Assembly: GCF_027595985.1 (NCBI RefSeq)
Contig: NC_073313.1
Coordinates: forward strand, 79,259,994 to 79,323,993
Direction: 5' to 3'
Length of the DNA: 64,000 bases
Source: Sorex araneus
Taxonomy: Eukaryota > Chordata > Mammalia > Eulipotyphla > Soricidae
Positions 53,460-64,000 of this stretch are shown piece after piece; the stretch's first letter is position 1; each line of letters starts with the position of its first letter. The notes under the pieces were generated by a model, which made no database searches, had not been told where the DNA came from, and saw nothing but the letters and a program-made list of their open reading frames with translations. A program made the translations under genes and the position numbers.

Positions 53460-54159
53460 GATAGATTTTCCTAAAAGAAACCACTAGAACATCTGTCCAA
53501 GTACTCCAAGGGAAAACAAAAAATACACAGAGTAAAAGTCTATTATTTTAACAGCACATTGCCAAACACGGACAACTAGGAAAAAAATGCCAAGAAACCT
53601 TAAAAAATAATTTAAAAAGATGTAACGTTCAAGTCACTCAAACATATGGGGTTCACAAACATCAACAAAAAAACAAGTTGGAGAGGAGTTCTACTTTAGC
53701 CAGGCTCATTCAGGTGTCTACACCGGGTGGATTTATGAACGGAACTCATAGTTTTCTTCACTTTGGAGATGTGTGCACGCATTAGAGGAGAGGAGAATCT
53801 TCCAGATATTGACGTAAGCACGGCAGGCTTGGTTTCCCTTTGATAGAGTACGAAGGCAGACTGAGTTGACTCAAGCTTTATCCGTTTTCCTACAGAAACA
53901 AAAAATCTTATGCATGCTGAAACAGACGAGTTACTGAATTGGTCATGCGAAATATTTACAGCCGTTTTTCATCAAGTGAGTGCAGTCACCTGACAGATTA
54001 AAAAAAATGTAGTTGTTAGTTTTCGGTATGACCTTTTACAACTGGAAATAACTTTGGGGGTAAAAATGACACTGAAGTTCAAAACACCTCAGACAGACAT
54101 TAACAAGAACTTATTGACTGCGTGAAGAGGCACATAAGCATATAAAATGCACACCTCAC

Positions 54160-54181
54160 GGGGGGGGGGGGGGGGGGGGGG
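54160..54181. repeat. 22-base G homopolymer (C22 in SLC9A6 mRNA)
   Basis: Uninterrupted G run on the plus strand inside the SLC9A6 3'UTR. In the transcript it is poly(C). Such a length may be inflated or shortened by sequencing. Confidence 0.85.
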
Positions 54182-55853
54182 TTCCTGCATGGCAGGAAAG
54201 TTGCTACCTCTACATAACAAATGGCTATGTCAACAGTTAGAGCTGCCACTCATGGGTGTAACAATAGAGGCCCCTTAGAATCTCAAGGAGTGTTTGCAAC
54301 AGCACAAATTCCTTGGGGAGAATCAGTCTGTCATTTGTTTGGAAAGGTATCTTTCATGGGAAAATTTGCACATCATATAAATATATCCATTTCAAATTGG
54401 GTTAAGATTTAAGGCAATGCTATCTCAGACCTGAGGGGTGGGGGAGAGACCCACTGCAGTTTCTATTTTTCCTTTTGAAGTATCAACAGACCGGCATCAA
54501 CATTAACAAGTCTCCCCCTTTCCAACGTTCAGTACACCTTTGAGTATTTTCAGCATTACAAAATAGAACCCACTTTCATACCCTGAATACGAAATATGAA
54601 ATGGTAAGCTCTTATGTACTCTTCCTTGAAAATGGTAAAAAAACAACCACCAACACCCAATCACATGGCAGCTTAGCTATTCGATACTTTTAAAAAGCAA
54701 CATGAAGACCAAGACAACTGCACCCAGTATACACAGGGAAACCGGCACCTTTACAACAATTCCGCAGAGCACCGTTTCCCTCACGATTGACTGGTGTAGT
54801 GTGGGGCAATGAGTCTCATAAATTAACTTTGAATATCAGCTACAGACTAACACATTGACATCGGACACAGTAAGTTCAAAATTTTTCCATTTTGCTCCTG
54901 TTTGGCTGCTAAAGAGCAGCGATTTAAATTGATATAAAAAACCCAAAAACCTAAGACCACAAAGCTTGCTATACAGATAAAGTACAAAAATCAAATGGAA
55001 GCAGCAATTGCATATCTTACTTCAAACCTATCTGCTGTGGAGTATTTACAGAGTAGGGAAGGGAGATCTCCAAAATCACCATTCTCTTTCCAAGTTGCCC
55101 GCCCCAGTCTCTCCAAATGGAAATCAAGTGTCTCGAACCCTACGGGCCTGTCCTTTGGCTTAGCTTACAGGCTGTGACTCCGGTCTTGGAAGTCATTTGC
55201 AGCCTTCCTTCCCACACAGCAGCATGCTGGAGTCAACCAATCTGCCTGCGCCTTAAAATGGGATGGGAGGAAGACCACAGAGCCACTCTGGCCCCCAGTC
55301 TGAATGTGGCAAGATCTGAATGCCATGAGCCACCACAGGCCACCAGAGATAAAGGAAAGAAAAAGGTCATGGCAACAAAAGGCAGCAGCAATCAACCTAA
55401 GTTCCCCAGTAAAGGAACTTCTCTCTCCTCCCTGGGTTCTCCCAGAAATTACATTCCTTCCTTTCTCTCCCTCTCCTCCCACAGGACAAAAATCATTCAC
55501 ATCACAAGAACTTGGTACTCTGGTTAAGTGTCAGTAAATATAAGAAAGATTAAGTTTGTTGTGATTTTTTTTATATTTTAACTGAGACATAAAAGTTAAC
55601 AGAACACACAACATCACTGTGAAAAGAACTTTCTAAAACAGATCCAGTCTACAGAGTGCAGCCAGTCAAACATGAAAGGAGAGCTGCTCACAATCTGCCT
55701 CGTACAGGATATTAATATTCTTCCAATGCCACATAAAGAGCATGTATATAGCTTTAACATTCAGAGACATGCACTGGGACTTGTTAGGTAGTACAAATTT
55801 CTTCACAATCACATGTGCAAAGTTTACAAATCACTAAGTGTGCGTTAATAAGC

Positions 55854-56126
<273 letters not shown>

Positions 56127-57007
56127 CTAAATGTGAATGAAATAAGTTTGAAGAAATGGGAAGACATTCAAGCAACGTTTCCCACAGGAGAAATGGCAAG
56201 GGGTCCCCATTTCGAACCCTAAATGGGAGCCCAGTGCCACTCTCAGAACCAAGTCTAAGATCCTTTCTTTGCCTTAAGAGATCTTCGGGAACCGGGCCTC
56301 TTATTAGCCTCGTCTGCTGCCATGACCTACTTCTCCTGCCTCAGTGCGCCCCCTGTGTGCCAACCACACTGAACTGCTGGCGGCTGCCTGCTTGCACTGG
56401 GTGAAGCCTACCACTCACTGACCGTGGCTTAAGACTCATCTTCTTGAACCATCCTTGCAACCCTGGAATAAATCCCACTTGACAGCAGTAGATAATGCTG
56501 GTGAATTCAGTTCGCCAAGAATTTCTTTTACAACTTATTTGTAATGTAGTTGTTTCGGGTGTTCTACATTCCAGGGTCCATCCAACCACTGGTGTGACCT
56601 TTCCTCCACCCATGTCCCCAGTTCCCCACCCACTACCCAAGCCCTTAGCAGGCACAAAAATATTTATTTCACATAAATAAATATTTATTTCACATCGATT
56701 GAAATAAGACAAATGGAATTTTTTTAAAAAAAATATGTCAATAAGTCAATTTGTCTAATTGTTAATCTCAAATACAATCATCTTCTCCGGGAGTTTTCTG
56801 GACTTCCTTGATCTTGTAAGGCTAGCTCAGGGGTCACTCCCGTGCATGGCCCTCCTCATATCCCACACTGGTCTCTCTTCCAAGTAACACTCTTGTCTTA
56901 CAACTCGCATGTGTATGGGGCTGCTGGGCATATCTCCTCCTACCACACTAAGTACCTTCTATGCAGTTTGAGGCACATAAAAAGTTGTCACCGAATGTAA
57001 GTGAATA

Positions 57008-57179
57008 TTTTTTTTTCTTTTTGGTCCACACCCGGCGATGCACAGGGGTCACTCCTGGCTCTGCGCTCAGGAATTACTCCTGACGGTGCTTAGGGGACCA
57101 TATGGGATGCTGGGAATCGAACCTGGGTCGGTCACGTGCAAGGCAAATGCCCTAGCCTCTATGCTATCACTCCAGACCT
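57008..57179 (-). mobile_element. SOR-type SINE, reversed, young
   Basis: TTTGGTCCACACCCGGCG to GCTATCACTCCAGACC. GTGAATA is repeated at 57001-57007 and 57180-57186. It is in the sense orientation of SLC9A6. Confidence 0.92.
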
Positions 57180-57224
57180 GTGAATAAGCAATTTTATTAT
57201 ACATTTCTGAATTATTCTTTTCTT

Positions 57225-57380
57225 TGATCTGGGGTCACACCTGGTAGTGCTCAAAGGCTATTCCTGGCTATGTTCCGGAGTGATCCCTGGTGGTGTTCAA
57301 GGCCATTTCAGGGATCCACCTGGGGTCAGCTGCATGCAAGGCAAGTGGCTTTAATCCCCTGTACTATCTCTCCGGCGCCT
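57225..57380 (-). mobile_element. SOR-related SINE, reversed, older
   Basis: GGGGTCACACCTGGTAGTGC, TGATCCCTGGTGGTGTTC, GTACTATCTCTCCGGCGCC. Confidence 0.82.
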
Positions 57381-57533
57381 ATTTTTAATTTAATATCTAG
57401 ACAATAAAACTTTGACTTTGGGATTAACAATTATGAGAAATACAATACTCCTGATAAACTCTCACTAGACACTTGTTTAACAGTCCAAATGTTTAAGTCA
57501 AATGAAAACTTTATAGCCAAAAGAGTATAAAGT

Positions 57534-57704
57534 GGAGCTAGAGCGACAGCACAGCGGGTAGGGCGTTTGCCTTGCACAGGGCTGACCCAGGTTCGATTCT
57601 CAGCATCCCACATGGTTCCCTGAGTACTGCCAGGAGTAATTCCTGAGTGCATGAGCCAGGAGTAAACCCTGTACATCGCTGGGTGTGACCCAAAAGGTAA
57701 AAAA
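57534..57704 (+). mobile_element. SOR-type SINE, young, with TSD
   Basis: GAGCTAGAGCGACAGCACAG to GCTGGGTGTGACCCAAAAGG. AAAAGAGTATAAAGT at 57519-57533 and 57705-57719. Confidence 0.95.
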
Positions 57705-57778
57705 AAAAGAGTATAAAGTTCTACAGAAGTGAAAGAAGTCATGTATAGTGTCATTTGAGAATTAAAAAGTCAGCTGAG

Positions 57779-57945
57779 GGGCCAGAGAGCACAACAGGGA
57801 AGGCGTGTGCCTTGCATACAGTCAAGCTGGGTTCAATCTCTGGCACTATATAGTGCCCTACCACGAGTGAACCCTGAGCACACTGCCAGGATTAAGCCCT
57901 GAACATCATCAGGTGTGGCCCATAAACAAACAATAATAATAATGA
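57779..57945 (+). mobile_element. SOR-related SINE, older
   Basis: GGGGCCAGAGAGCACAACAG, GGGTTCAATCTCTGGCAC, TCATCAGGTGTGGCCCAT. Confidence 0.82.
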
Positions 57946-57964
57946 ATAAGCACATGTGTTAAAG

Positions 57965-58141
57965 GGGCTGAAGCAATAGTACAGAGGGTAGGGTGTTCGC
58001 TTTGCATGCGACCCACCCGGGTTAGATTCCCAGCATCCCATATGGTCCCCTGAGCACCGCCAGGAGTAATTTCTGAGTGCAGAGCCAGAAGTTACCCTGA
58101 GCATCGCTTGGTGTGACCCAGAAAGCAAAAATTTTTTAAAA
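57965..58141 (+). mobile_element. SOR-type SINE, with TSD
   Basis: GGGCTGAAGCAATAGTACAG to GCTTGGTGTGACCCAGAAAG. ATGTGTTAAAG at 57954-57964 and 58142-58152. Confidence 0.95.
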
Positions 58142-58204
58142 ATGTGTTAAAGCTAAATCACTGGTCTTCCATAATATTAAAAATCAGTGAGAAATCAATG
58201 GAAA

Positions 58205-58350
58205 AAGGGCGGGGCGGAATGCTAGTCCAGTGAGTAGGGCGCTTGTGCTGCACATGGCTGACCTGCGTTCGATCCTTGGCATCCCGTATGGTCACCCAAG
58301 CACTGCCAGGAGTAAGCCCTGAACACTGCTTGTTGTGGGCCCCCCAAATT
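58205..58350 (+). mobile_element. SOR-related SINE, older
   Basis: GAATGCTAGTCCAGTGAGTA, CTGCGTTCGATCCTTGGCAT, AGCACTGCCAGGAGTAAGCC. Confidence 0.82.
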
Positions 58351-58732
58351 CAGAAAAATTACAAAAGTGTGTGGGGTCCAGCATATAGCTAAGGGGTCGG
58401 CATTGGTGGGGTGGCTCTAGTGGCCCTCCTGCTGCACCCACTCATTGATTTGTCTGGCCCAGTCGGCCAAGTATAGTTTGGAGTGTTCCTTAGGCTCACT
58501 CAACACAACCTGGGAACACCGCCCCCCTCAAACAAAACCGTGGCACATGTAATACATGCAAGATATTGATTGCTAAGGCTGAAAGCAAAAAAGATATAGA
58601 GAAGTCTGGAAGGGTATTCAAAAAACTGATGGTCATCCCGCACGATAGGACTCGTTTTCTTCTTTGCAAGTCTCTGTCCACTCTAAATTTTTATTGGCAT
58701 GAGTACATAATGTTTTTCAAAGTAAGAAATAG
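58351..58732. other. Intronic, no element recognised
   Basis: Unique DNA within the SLC9A6 intron. Confidence 0.4.
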
Positions 58733-58900
58733 GGCTAGAGAGACAAGGTGCATAAGGTGCTAGCGTTGCACAGGGCCGACTCTGGTTCAATACTTGGCAC
58801 CACATGTGGTTTCCTGAGCACTGCAGGGGGCACTTCTGACCACAGAGCCAGGAATGGCCTCTGATATGAGATTCAACCTCCTCCTCCCCCAATAAATTCT
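58733..58900 (+). mobile_element. SOR-related SINE, older
   Basis: AGGGCTAGAGAGACAAGGTG, CTCTGGTTCAATACTTGGC, CCTGAGCACTGCAGGGG. Confidence 0.75.
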
Positions 58901-59061
58901 AAAAACAAAGATTAGAAATAAATTATTTTCTTCTAATGCAAAAAATAAGAATCGTTCTTAAACAGTGACCTAACAAAAATCTGTGACAAAATTTTCCTTG
59001 AGGGAAATAGAGCTTACGCAATAATTTTATATCTGGCTCTTCAATGTTCTGTGGGTTTTGA

Positions 59062-59239
59062 CAACACCTTTTTTTTTGCTTTTTGGGTCACACCAGGTGA
59101 TGCACAGGTGTTAACTCCTGGCTCTGCTCTCAAGAATAACTCCTGGTGGTGCTTGGGGGACCATGTGAGATGCTGGGAATCGAACCCGGGTCAGCCGCAT
59201 GCAAGGCAAACACCCTACCCATTGTGCTATCGCTCCAGC
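59062..59239 (-). mobile_element. SOR-type SINE, reversed, young, with TSD
   Basis: TTTGGGTCACACCAGGTG to GTGCTATCGCTCCAGC. TGTTCTGTG(G/T)GTTTTGA at 59045-59061 and 59240-59256. Confidence 0.95.
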
Positions 59240-59256
59240 TGTTCTGTGTGTTTTGA

Positions 59257-59589
59257 AAGTTTTTAATTTGTCTAAGATAGACAAACATACCGAGGATACT
59301 ATTAGACAAAGACCTAAAAAAGTTCTTTCTTAAGTTGCTGTTGCTTGCAATTTTGTCTAAATAAGGAGGCTTCTTTTTCTGCCCAGGGCTATGTGGATAT
59401 TTGTACCATCATTCCTGGATCATACAATACAGGCACATGGGCTATGGGCAGCTAAGGAGAAGCATCTGAAGCATCTGTGCCTGTCCCATCACACACTGGC
59501 CAGACCCCATGATTTCCTGAGCCTTAGCCTGTGGGCCAGACATTCCCCACCCCTAACTCAAAGATAAAGACATGTGAATTAAAACTCGA
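59257..59589. other. Intronic, no element recognised
   Basis: Unique DNA. Confidence 0.4.
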
Positions 59590-59770
59590 AACAGCGCTGG
59601 GAAGATGAGTCAGTGGGTTCAGCTTTGCGTGCTGGAGGCCTGATTTGATCCTCCATACTGCATGATCCGTCAAAGCTTTGCCTCTGAGCATCACTGGGAG
59701 CAACTCTGAGGTCAGAGATGGGAGCAGTTTCTGAGCAGCACTTCGCAGCTCTCTCCAACCCACCCACAAA
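59590..59770 (+). mobile_element. Diverged tRNA-head SINE (GAGATGGC-like)
   Basis: GCTGGGAAGATGAGTCAGTG, GCTGGAGGCCTGATTTGATC, TGAGCATCACTGGGAG, then a worn tail. Confidence 0.6.
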
Positions 59771-60509
59771 ATGATAATAAAATTCAGATAAGCCCCTGGA
59801 TCCCAAGTAGCTAAAACCCCTTTCTGTCTAATCCAGTTATAAGCCGAAGTCTGACTAATGTCTATCACTTAATTCACTATTACTTACAACAAACCCCAGG
59901 GTGCTTTCATCTATCAGCAAGGGGGCTCTTGAGTGCTTCTAACACCTTTACTAAATTGGAGGTTTGAAGTAATAGCCATGGACTTTTAAAACGCACATGC
60001 ATCTTGAGGCACAGTTTTCCCTTTCAAATCTACAGTGTTTACAATAAATATCCTTGTATGTATATAGTTAGCCCAAATCTCTTCCATTTGGGGGTTAATT
60101 TATATATGTACAAGGATTCGGTGTAAGCAGTGTATTAAAGATGGGGACAAGCTAGCCACAGGAGACTGAGCAAATCATTCTTGTCAGAGCCACGCAACAG
60201 GACATTATGTAGTCACGAATAAAGAGAAGGTAACAGAGCTCAAGTACCAGGGCAGGCATCAAAGCAGTCTAAGGGGGAAAAACACACAGGACAAGGCACT
60301 TCTTAAGATCTCGTGTAAAAGAGTGACAAAACCTATATATACACACTCTGACAACACCTACATATACACAGATCTAAGTTTGTGCAGCTAAAGTACATCA
60401 GGATGTAGCCTTCAGTAAAAACAGATTCTAGGGGTTGTAGGTAGAAGATGGAGGACAACTTTACTTTTTACGTTGTATACTGCATCCCACTTGAATATTT
60501 GGCCACAAT
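59771..60509. other. Intronic, no element recognised
   Basis: Unique DNA. Confidence 0.4.
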
Positions 60510-60523
60510 CACATTGCATTTGT

Positions 60524-60697
60524 TTTTTTTTTCTTTTTGGGTCATACCCAGGGATACACAGGGGTTACTCCTGGCTCTGCACTCAGGAATTACTCCTAGT
60601 GGTGCTCAGGGGACCATATGGGATGCTGGGAATTGAACCCGGGTTGCCCGGGTGCAAGGCAAACGCCCTACCCACTGTGCTATCGCTCCAGCCCCAA
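60524..60697 (-). mobile_element. SOR-type SINE, reversed, young, with TSD
   Basis: TTTTTGGGTCATACCCAGGG to GTGCTATCGCTCCAGCCCC. CACA(T/C)TGCATTTGT at 60510-60523 and 60698-60711, one mismatch. Confidence 0.95.
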
Positions 60698-60769
60698 CAC
60701 ACTGCATTTGTAACTCAACTAACTGGCTGGAAACTAAAAAAAGTATTATGTGACTCTACCTGGAAATAG

Positions 60770-61125
60770 GCCTTGACAGATGCCTGTGTTAAGATGAGGT
60801 CATTAGTGTGATTCACTAAGACTGGTGGCTGTCCTTATAGAAAACATGGATAGATGGGTGCATGCATGCTCACATACACCCAAAATACCAAGACAGAGCT
60901 ATGTATGATGCATCTAACTATAAGCCAGTTAAAGACTGCACCAGAAGCTGGGGGAAAGGCATGAAACATATTCTCCCACAGATCAGAAGGAACCAAAGGC
61001 TGACAAAACCACGTCACAGAGAGACTTCAGGCGTCCAGAACTGTGAGGCAACACAATTCTGCTGTTGAGTCATTTGGCTTGAAGTACTCTGTTATGGAAG
61101 CCCTAGGAAACAACTACAACGAGGC
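60770..61125 (+). mobile_element. MaLR-type LTR relic
   Basis: TTAAGATGAGGTCATTAGTG, GGTGGCTGTCCTTATAGAAA, GTCCAGAACTGTGAGGCAAC, GTACTCTGTTATGGAAGCCC are the hallmarks of an ERVL-MaLR LTR, in order. Non-coding. Confidence 0.7.
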
Positions 61126-61954
61126 TGTATTTTGCTTTATGCCACAGGATACACAATTGTGAAACTCTTGACCTTTGGTAACAGCAACTGGGTCTCTGGG
61201 GTCCCATGGCCAAACCTCACTGACCAAACCAAGAAAATTGGCTGAACCCTTGGCAAAGAAGGAAATCGTGACTGTACCGGAGAGAAGAGCCTGGGAAATA
61301 TGGGGGGAAGATCATACTGGGTGTTATCCCACCAACAGAAGCTAACCCAAAGAGTGGAACACATAGCTCCCTAGTCCACAGTGCCCCCCAAAGCTTGCTC
61401 TCCCCCTCCCCATGCACACTCTGAAGGGACTGCTCTCATATGCCACAGAGGAGTGGCTGGAACTGGGTCGGGGTGCAGCTTCAGGGCTTCACCACAGCCT
61501 TGCCTCTTGACTCATCCTTGTGGTCCCAGTGGGTGGGTTTTGTTAACACGGGCACTTGATGCTGCAGAATGTTTTCGAAGGGCTGAGTTAGAGGCAAACA
61601 TTTTTTTAAGAACTTGAAAAATCAGATTATTGCATTGAAAAACAAGGGCTCCTGAGCATTTCTTTCATTTCTTTCTCTGTTGCAAGCCTTATCGAATTAC
61701 CGATCACATGTTGGTAGCTAAAGGGAAAATGTGGACTCTAGAATTTAGTTAGATTGGCTGATGCCTCCCAGCAATGTGGGAAACAGAGAAACTGTCACCT
61801 GAGATCCAGAAGTTGGTAGGTATGAAATTTAAAAAAAAATCTCTTCATCTGTAGTGCTTTAGGAACAACAAGATTTGTTTCATTAATCCATCTACTAATA
61901 TGACTGTGACAACTCCATTTGTTGATGGAAGTACAGAAACATACAAGTCAAAAC
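61126..61954. other. Intronic, no element recognised
   Basis: Unique DNA with no further repeat or exon recognised. Confidence 0.4.
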
Positions 61955-61964
61955 CACAAGGGAA

Positions 61965-62137
61965 GGGGCTGGAGTGATAGCACAGCAGGTAGGGCATTTG
62001 CCTTGCATGTGGCCAACCCAGGTTCGATTCCCAGCAGCCCATATGGTCCCCTGAGCACCGCCAGGAGTAATTCCTGAGTGCATGAGCCAGGAGTAACCCC
62101 TGTGCATCGCTGGGTGCGACCCCCCCCAAAAAAAAAA
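61965..62137 (+). mobile_element. SOR-type SINE, young, with TSD
   Basis: GGGCTGGAGTGATAGCACAG to GCTGGGTGCGACCCCCCCC. CACAAGGGAA at 61955-61964 and 62138-62147. Confidence 0.95.
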
Positions 62138-62169
62138 CACAAGGGAATTATTTTGCACTGATGAGAATA

Positions 62170-62330
62170 GTCCATGGAGGTAGAGGGGTTAAGGTGCTTG
62201 CCTTGCACTTGGGCTGATCCTAGTTTGAATTTTGACACTGCCTAAGGTTCCCCCAAGCGCAGCCAGGAGTGATCCTCGAGCACAGAGCAAGGAGTAAGCC
62301 TGATCTGGCCCAAAACAAGGAAGAGAAAGA
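62170..62330 (+). mobile_element. SOR-related SINE, older
   Basis: GGTTAAGGTGCTTGCCTTGC, AGCGCAGCCAGGAGTGATCC, GGAGTAAGCCTGATCTGGCC. Confidence 0.75.
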
Positions 62331-62371
62331 AAGCAACACAAAACAGCTTATGTCAAGAAGACAGGCAACAA

Positions 62372-62458
62372 GGGCTGGCCAGAGATGCAGCGCAGTGGTA
62401 AAGCACTTGCCTTCCATGTGTGAGGTCTTGGAATTGATCTCCAGCACTGCAAAAAAAT
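62372..62458 (+). mobile_element. ID-like SINE
   Basis: CAGAGATGCAGCGCAGTGGT, GTGTGAGGTCTTGGAATTG, CTCCAGCACTGCAAAAAA. Inserted in the L1 that follows. Confidence 0.75.
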
Positions 62459-62464
62459 GGAAAA

Positions 62465-63235
62465 AATGTACTGGAAGGACATGGAGAAAAGGGAACTTCC
62501 ATACACTTTGGTGGGAATATAAATTGGCACAGCCTAATGGAAAGCAGTACAGATACTACTTGAAACCATAAAAATGTAGGCCATGTATGTAGCTCAGCGG
62601 TAAAGTGCATTTATGAGGTCCTGCATTCAATTCCCAACAAGACAGATAGTAAAATTTTTATATAAAATAAAAACCTAGAGTCAGTATTTTCCCTTTAGCT
62701 TCCAACGTGTGATTGAATGATTCAATGATTCAACAAGTATTGCACAGAGAAAGAAATAACAAAAATGCCAAGGATCCAGTAATAATGCTCAGGACCTTTA
62801 TCTGAAGGATATGAAAACAGGTTATTTGTACCCCTATGTGCACGGCATCATTATTCACAACACCCCCAGTGCATGGAATGGATTGAAATGCCCACCCACA
62901 GAGAAATGGTCAAGACACTCAATGGACTAGCACTCTGCCATTAAAGAGGAAATTGTGCCCTCTGGGATCAAATGGATGAATCCTAACTTGATTGTGCTAA
63001 GTGAAATAAGAAAGCAAAAGACAATTCATTATTGGATGGCTTCACTCATATGCAGAAAATGAACAACTAAAGCCACAAACTGGCAAGAAACAGAACTAAC
63101 TTCGAGACTAGTAAAACCCGTGATAGCTACTAAGGGAAAGGGGAGGTGGAAGGAACGGATGGGAGGGTCTTTTAGGTGGAGGGTGCGATATTATAGTCAC
63201 AGTGATACAAAGTTAAAAGCCCTTGAATTCTGGAA
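62465..63235 (+). mobile_element. Old L1 LINE, late ORF2 and 3' region
   Basis: ACATGGAGAAAAGGGAACTT, CTTTGGTGGGAATATAAATT, then after an ID-like SINE CAGGTTATTTGTACCCC, TGGATTGAAATGCCCACCC, AAATGGATGAATCCTAACTT, CTAAGTGAAATAAGAAAGC, TGGATGGCTTCACTCATATG. No frame survives. Confidence 0.8.
62575..62645 (+). mobile_element. ID-like SINE nested in L1
   Basis: ATGTAGCTCAGCGGTAAAG (A box), GAGGTCCTGCATTCAATTCC (B box). Confidence 0.75.
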
Positions 63236-63384
63236 TACTCTAAATCAATAATCTAAAAAGAGTCAAGTAATACACATATAGTAATGAGTTAAGCCCACAA
63301 GCTGCAAAATAAAACACAGAAATTGATCAATTCAACTACTGAGAGATGATGTACTATTTATCTGCTTTAAAATGTTTCAGAGTT

Positions 63385-63562
63385 TGGGACTGGAGCAAGA
63401 GCACAGCGGGCAGAGCGTTTGCCTTGCACACGGCCGACCCAGGTTAGAATCCCAGCATCCCATATGGTTCTCTGAGCACCACCAAGAGTAATTCCTGAGT
63501 GCAGAGCCAGGAGTAACCCTTGTGCACGCCAGGTGCAACCCAAAAAGCAAAAAAAAAAATAG
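63385..63562 (+). mobile_element. SOR-type SINE, young, with TSD
   Basis: TGGGACTGGAGCAAGAGCAC to GCCAGGTGCAACCCAAAAAG. TAAAATGTTTCAGAGTT at 63368-63384 and 63563-63579. Confidence 0.96.
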
Positions 63563-63729
63563 TAAAATGTTTCAGAGTTAAAGATTTCAGTGTCTTTTCT
63601 GGCTGAGTGAAATGTATTCCTGTGCTCTCTCCCGGATGTTACCCCTCAAATGCAAGCAAGCAAACCAAGACCACCAAAGCAGCAATTCATTCACAGAGCA
63701 GGCAAACTGAACTTTGAGAAGTTAGGTTC

Positions 63730-64000
<271 letters not shown>

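Larger units (their letters stand above)
53435..55853 (-). other. SLC9A6: SLC9A6 3'UTR
   Basis: Runs from the TAA at 55854-55856 to an expected cleavage point about 20 bases after an ATTAAA at 53454-53459. The ~2.4 kb length matches what I recall for the human mRNA 3'UTR. Unlike the DNA on both sides it contains no recognisable SINE, which fits constraint on a transcribed 3'UTR. It is AU-rich with one long homopolymer run at 54160-54181. The exact end is inferred, with no cDNA to confirm it. Confidence 0.75.

Noticed and set aside
54221-54412. Plus-strand open frames within the SLC9A6 3'UTR
   Set aside because: Antisense to a transcribed 3'UTR, short and without any recognised similarity.

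Overview
This is mammalian genomic DNA, most likely from a shrew of the genus Sorex. The main evidence is a very abundant tRNA-derived SINE of the shrew (SOR-type) kind. It has an A box near TAGCACAGCGGGTAGGG, a B box near GGTTCGATTCC and a 3' end near GTGTGACCCAAAAAG. Dozens of young and decayed copies lie on both strands, alongside L1 LINEs with a distinctive G-rich 3'UTR, L2, MIR and MaLR LTR relics. The species call rests on remembered SINE sequence, not on a database search.

The only functional gene I can support is the 3' end of SLC9A6 (endosomal Na+/H+ exchanger NHE6) on the minus strand. It consists of part of the penultimate coding exon (63939-64000, with a GTAAGT donor), a 7.8 kb intron full of SINEs (56127-63938), the last coding exon (55854-56126) and a 3'UTR of about 2.4 kb ending near 53435 after an ATTAAA signal. 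SLC9A6 is X-linked in human (Xq26.3), so the window probably comes from the shrew X or X-derived arm. Everything left of about 53.4 kb is downstream intergenic DNA.

The intergenic part, left to right: 0-5.5 kb is a patchwork of L1 pieces with a short telomere-like tract and an AT palindrome. 6.1-8.6 kb holds a processed VDAC1 pseudogene (minus strand) with a 691 bp composite retroposon in its 3'UTR. 9-22.7 kb is layered L1 and SINE insertions, including a candidate L1 3' transduction. 24.1-26.3 kb carries large polypurine microsatellites. 27-48 kb is mostly decayed SINE, L2, MIR and MaLR sequence with unique stretches between. 49.1-49.7 kb holds a second full-length composite retroposon with clean target-site duplications.

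The most interesting material is in the retroposons. One family (~650-700 bp) joins a GC-rich 5' module, in one copy a ~306 bp tandem monomer, to an L1-like 3' end. A second SINE family shares the SOR tRNA head but has a different body and a CAGTGA-repeat tail, with an optional ~100 bp internal module. No bacterial-type genes, CRISPR arrays or standard tRNA/rRNA genes were seen.
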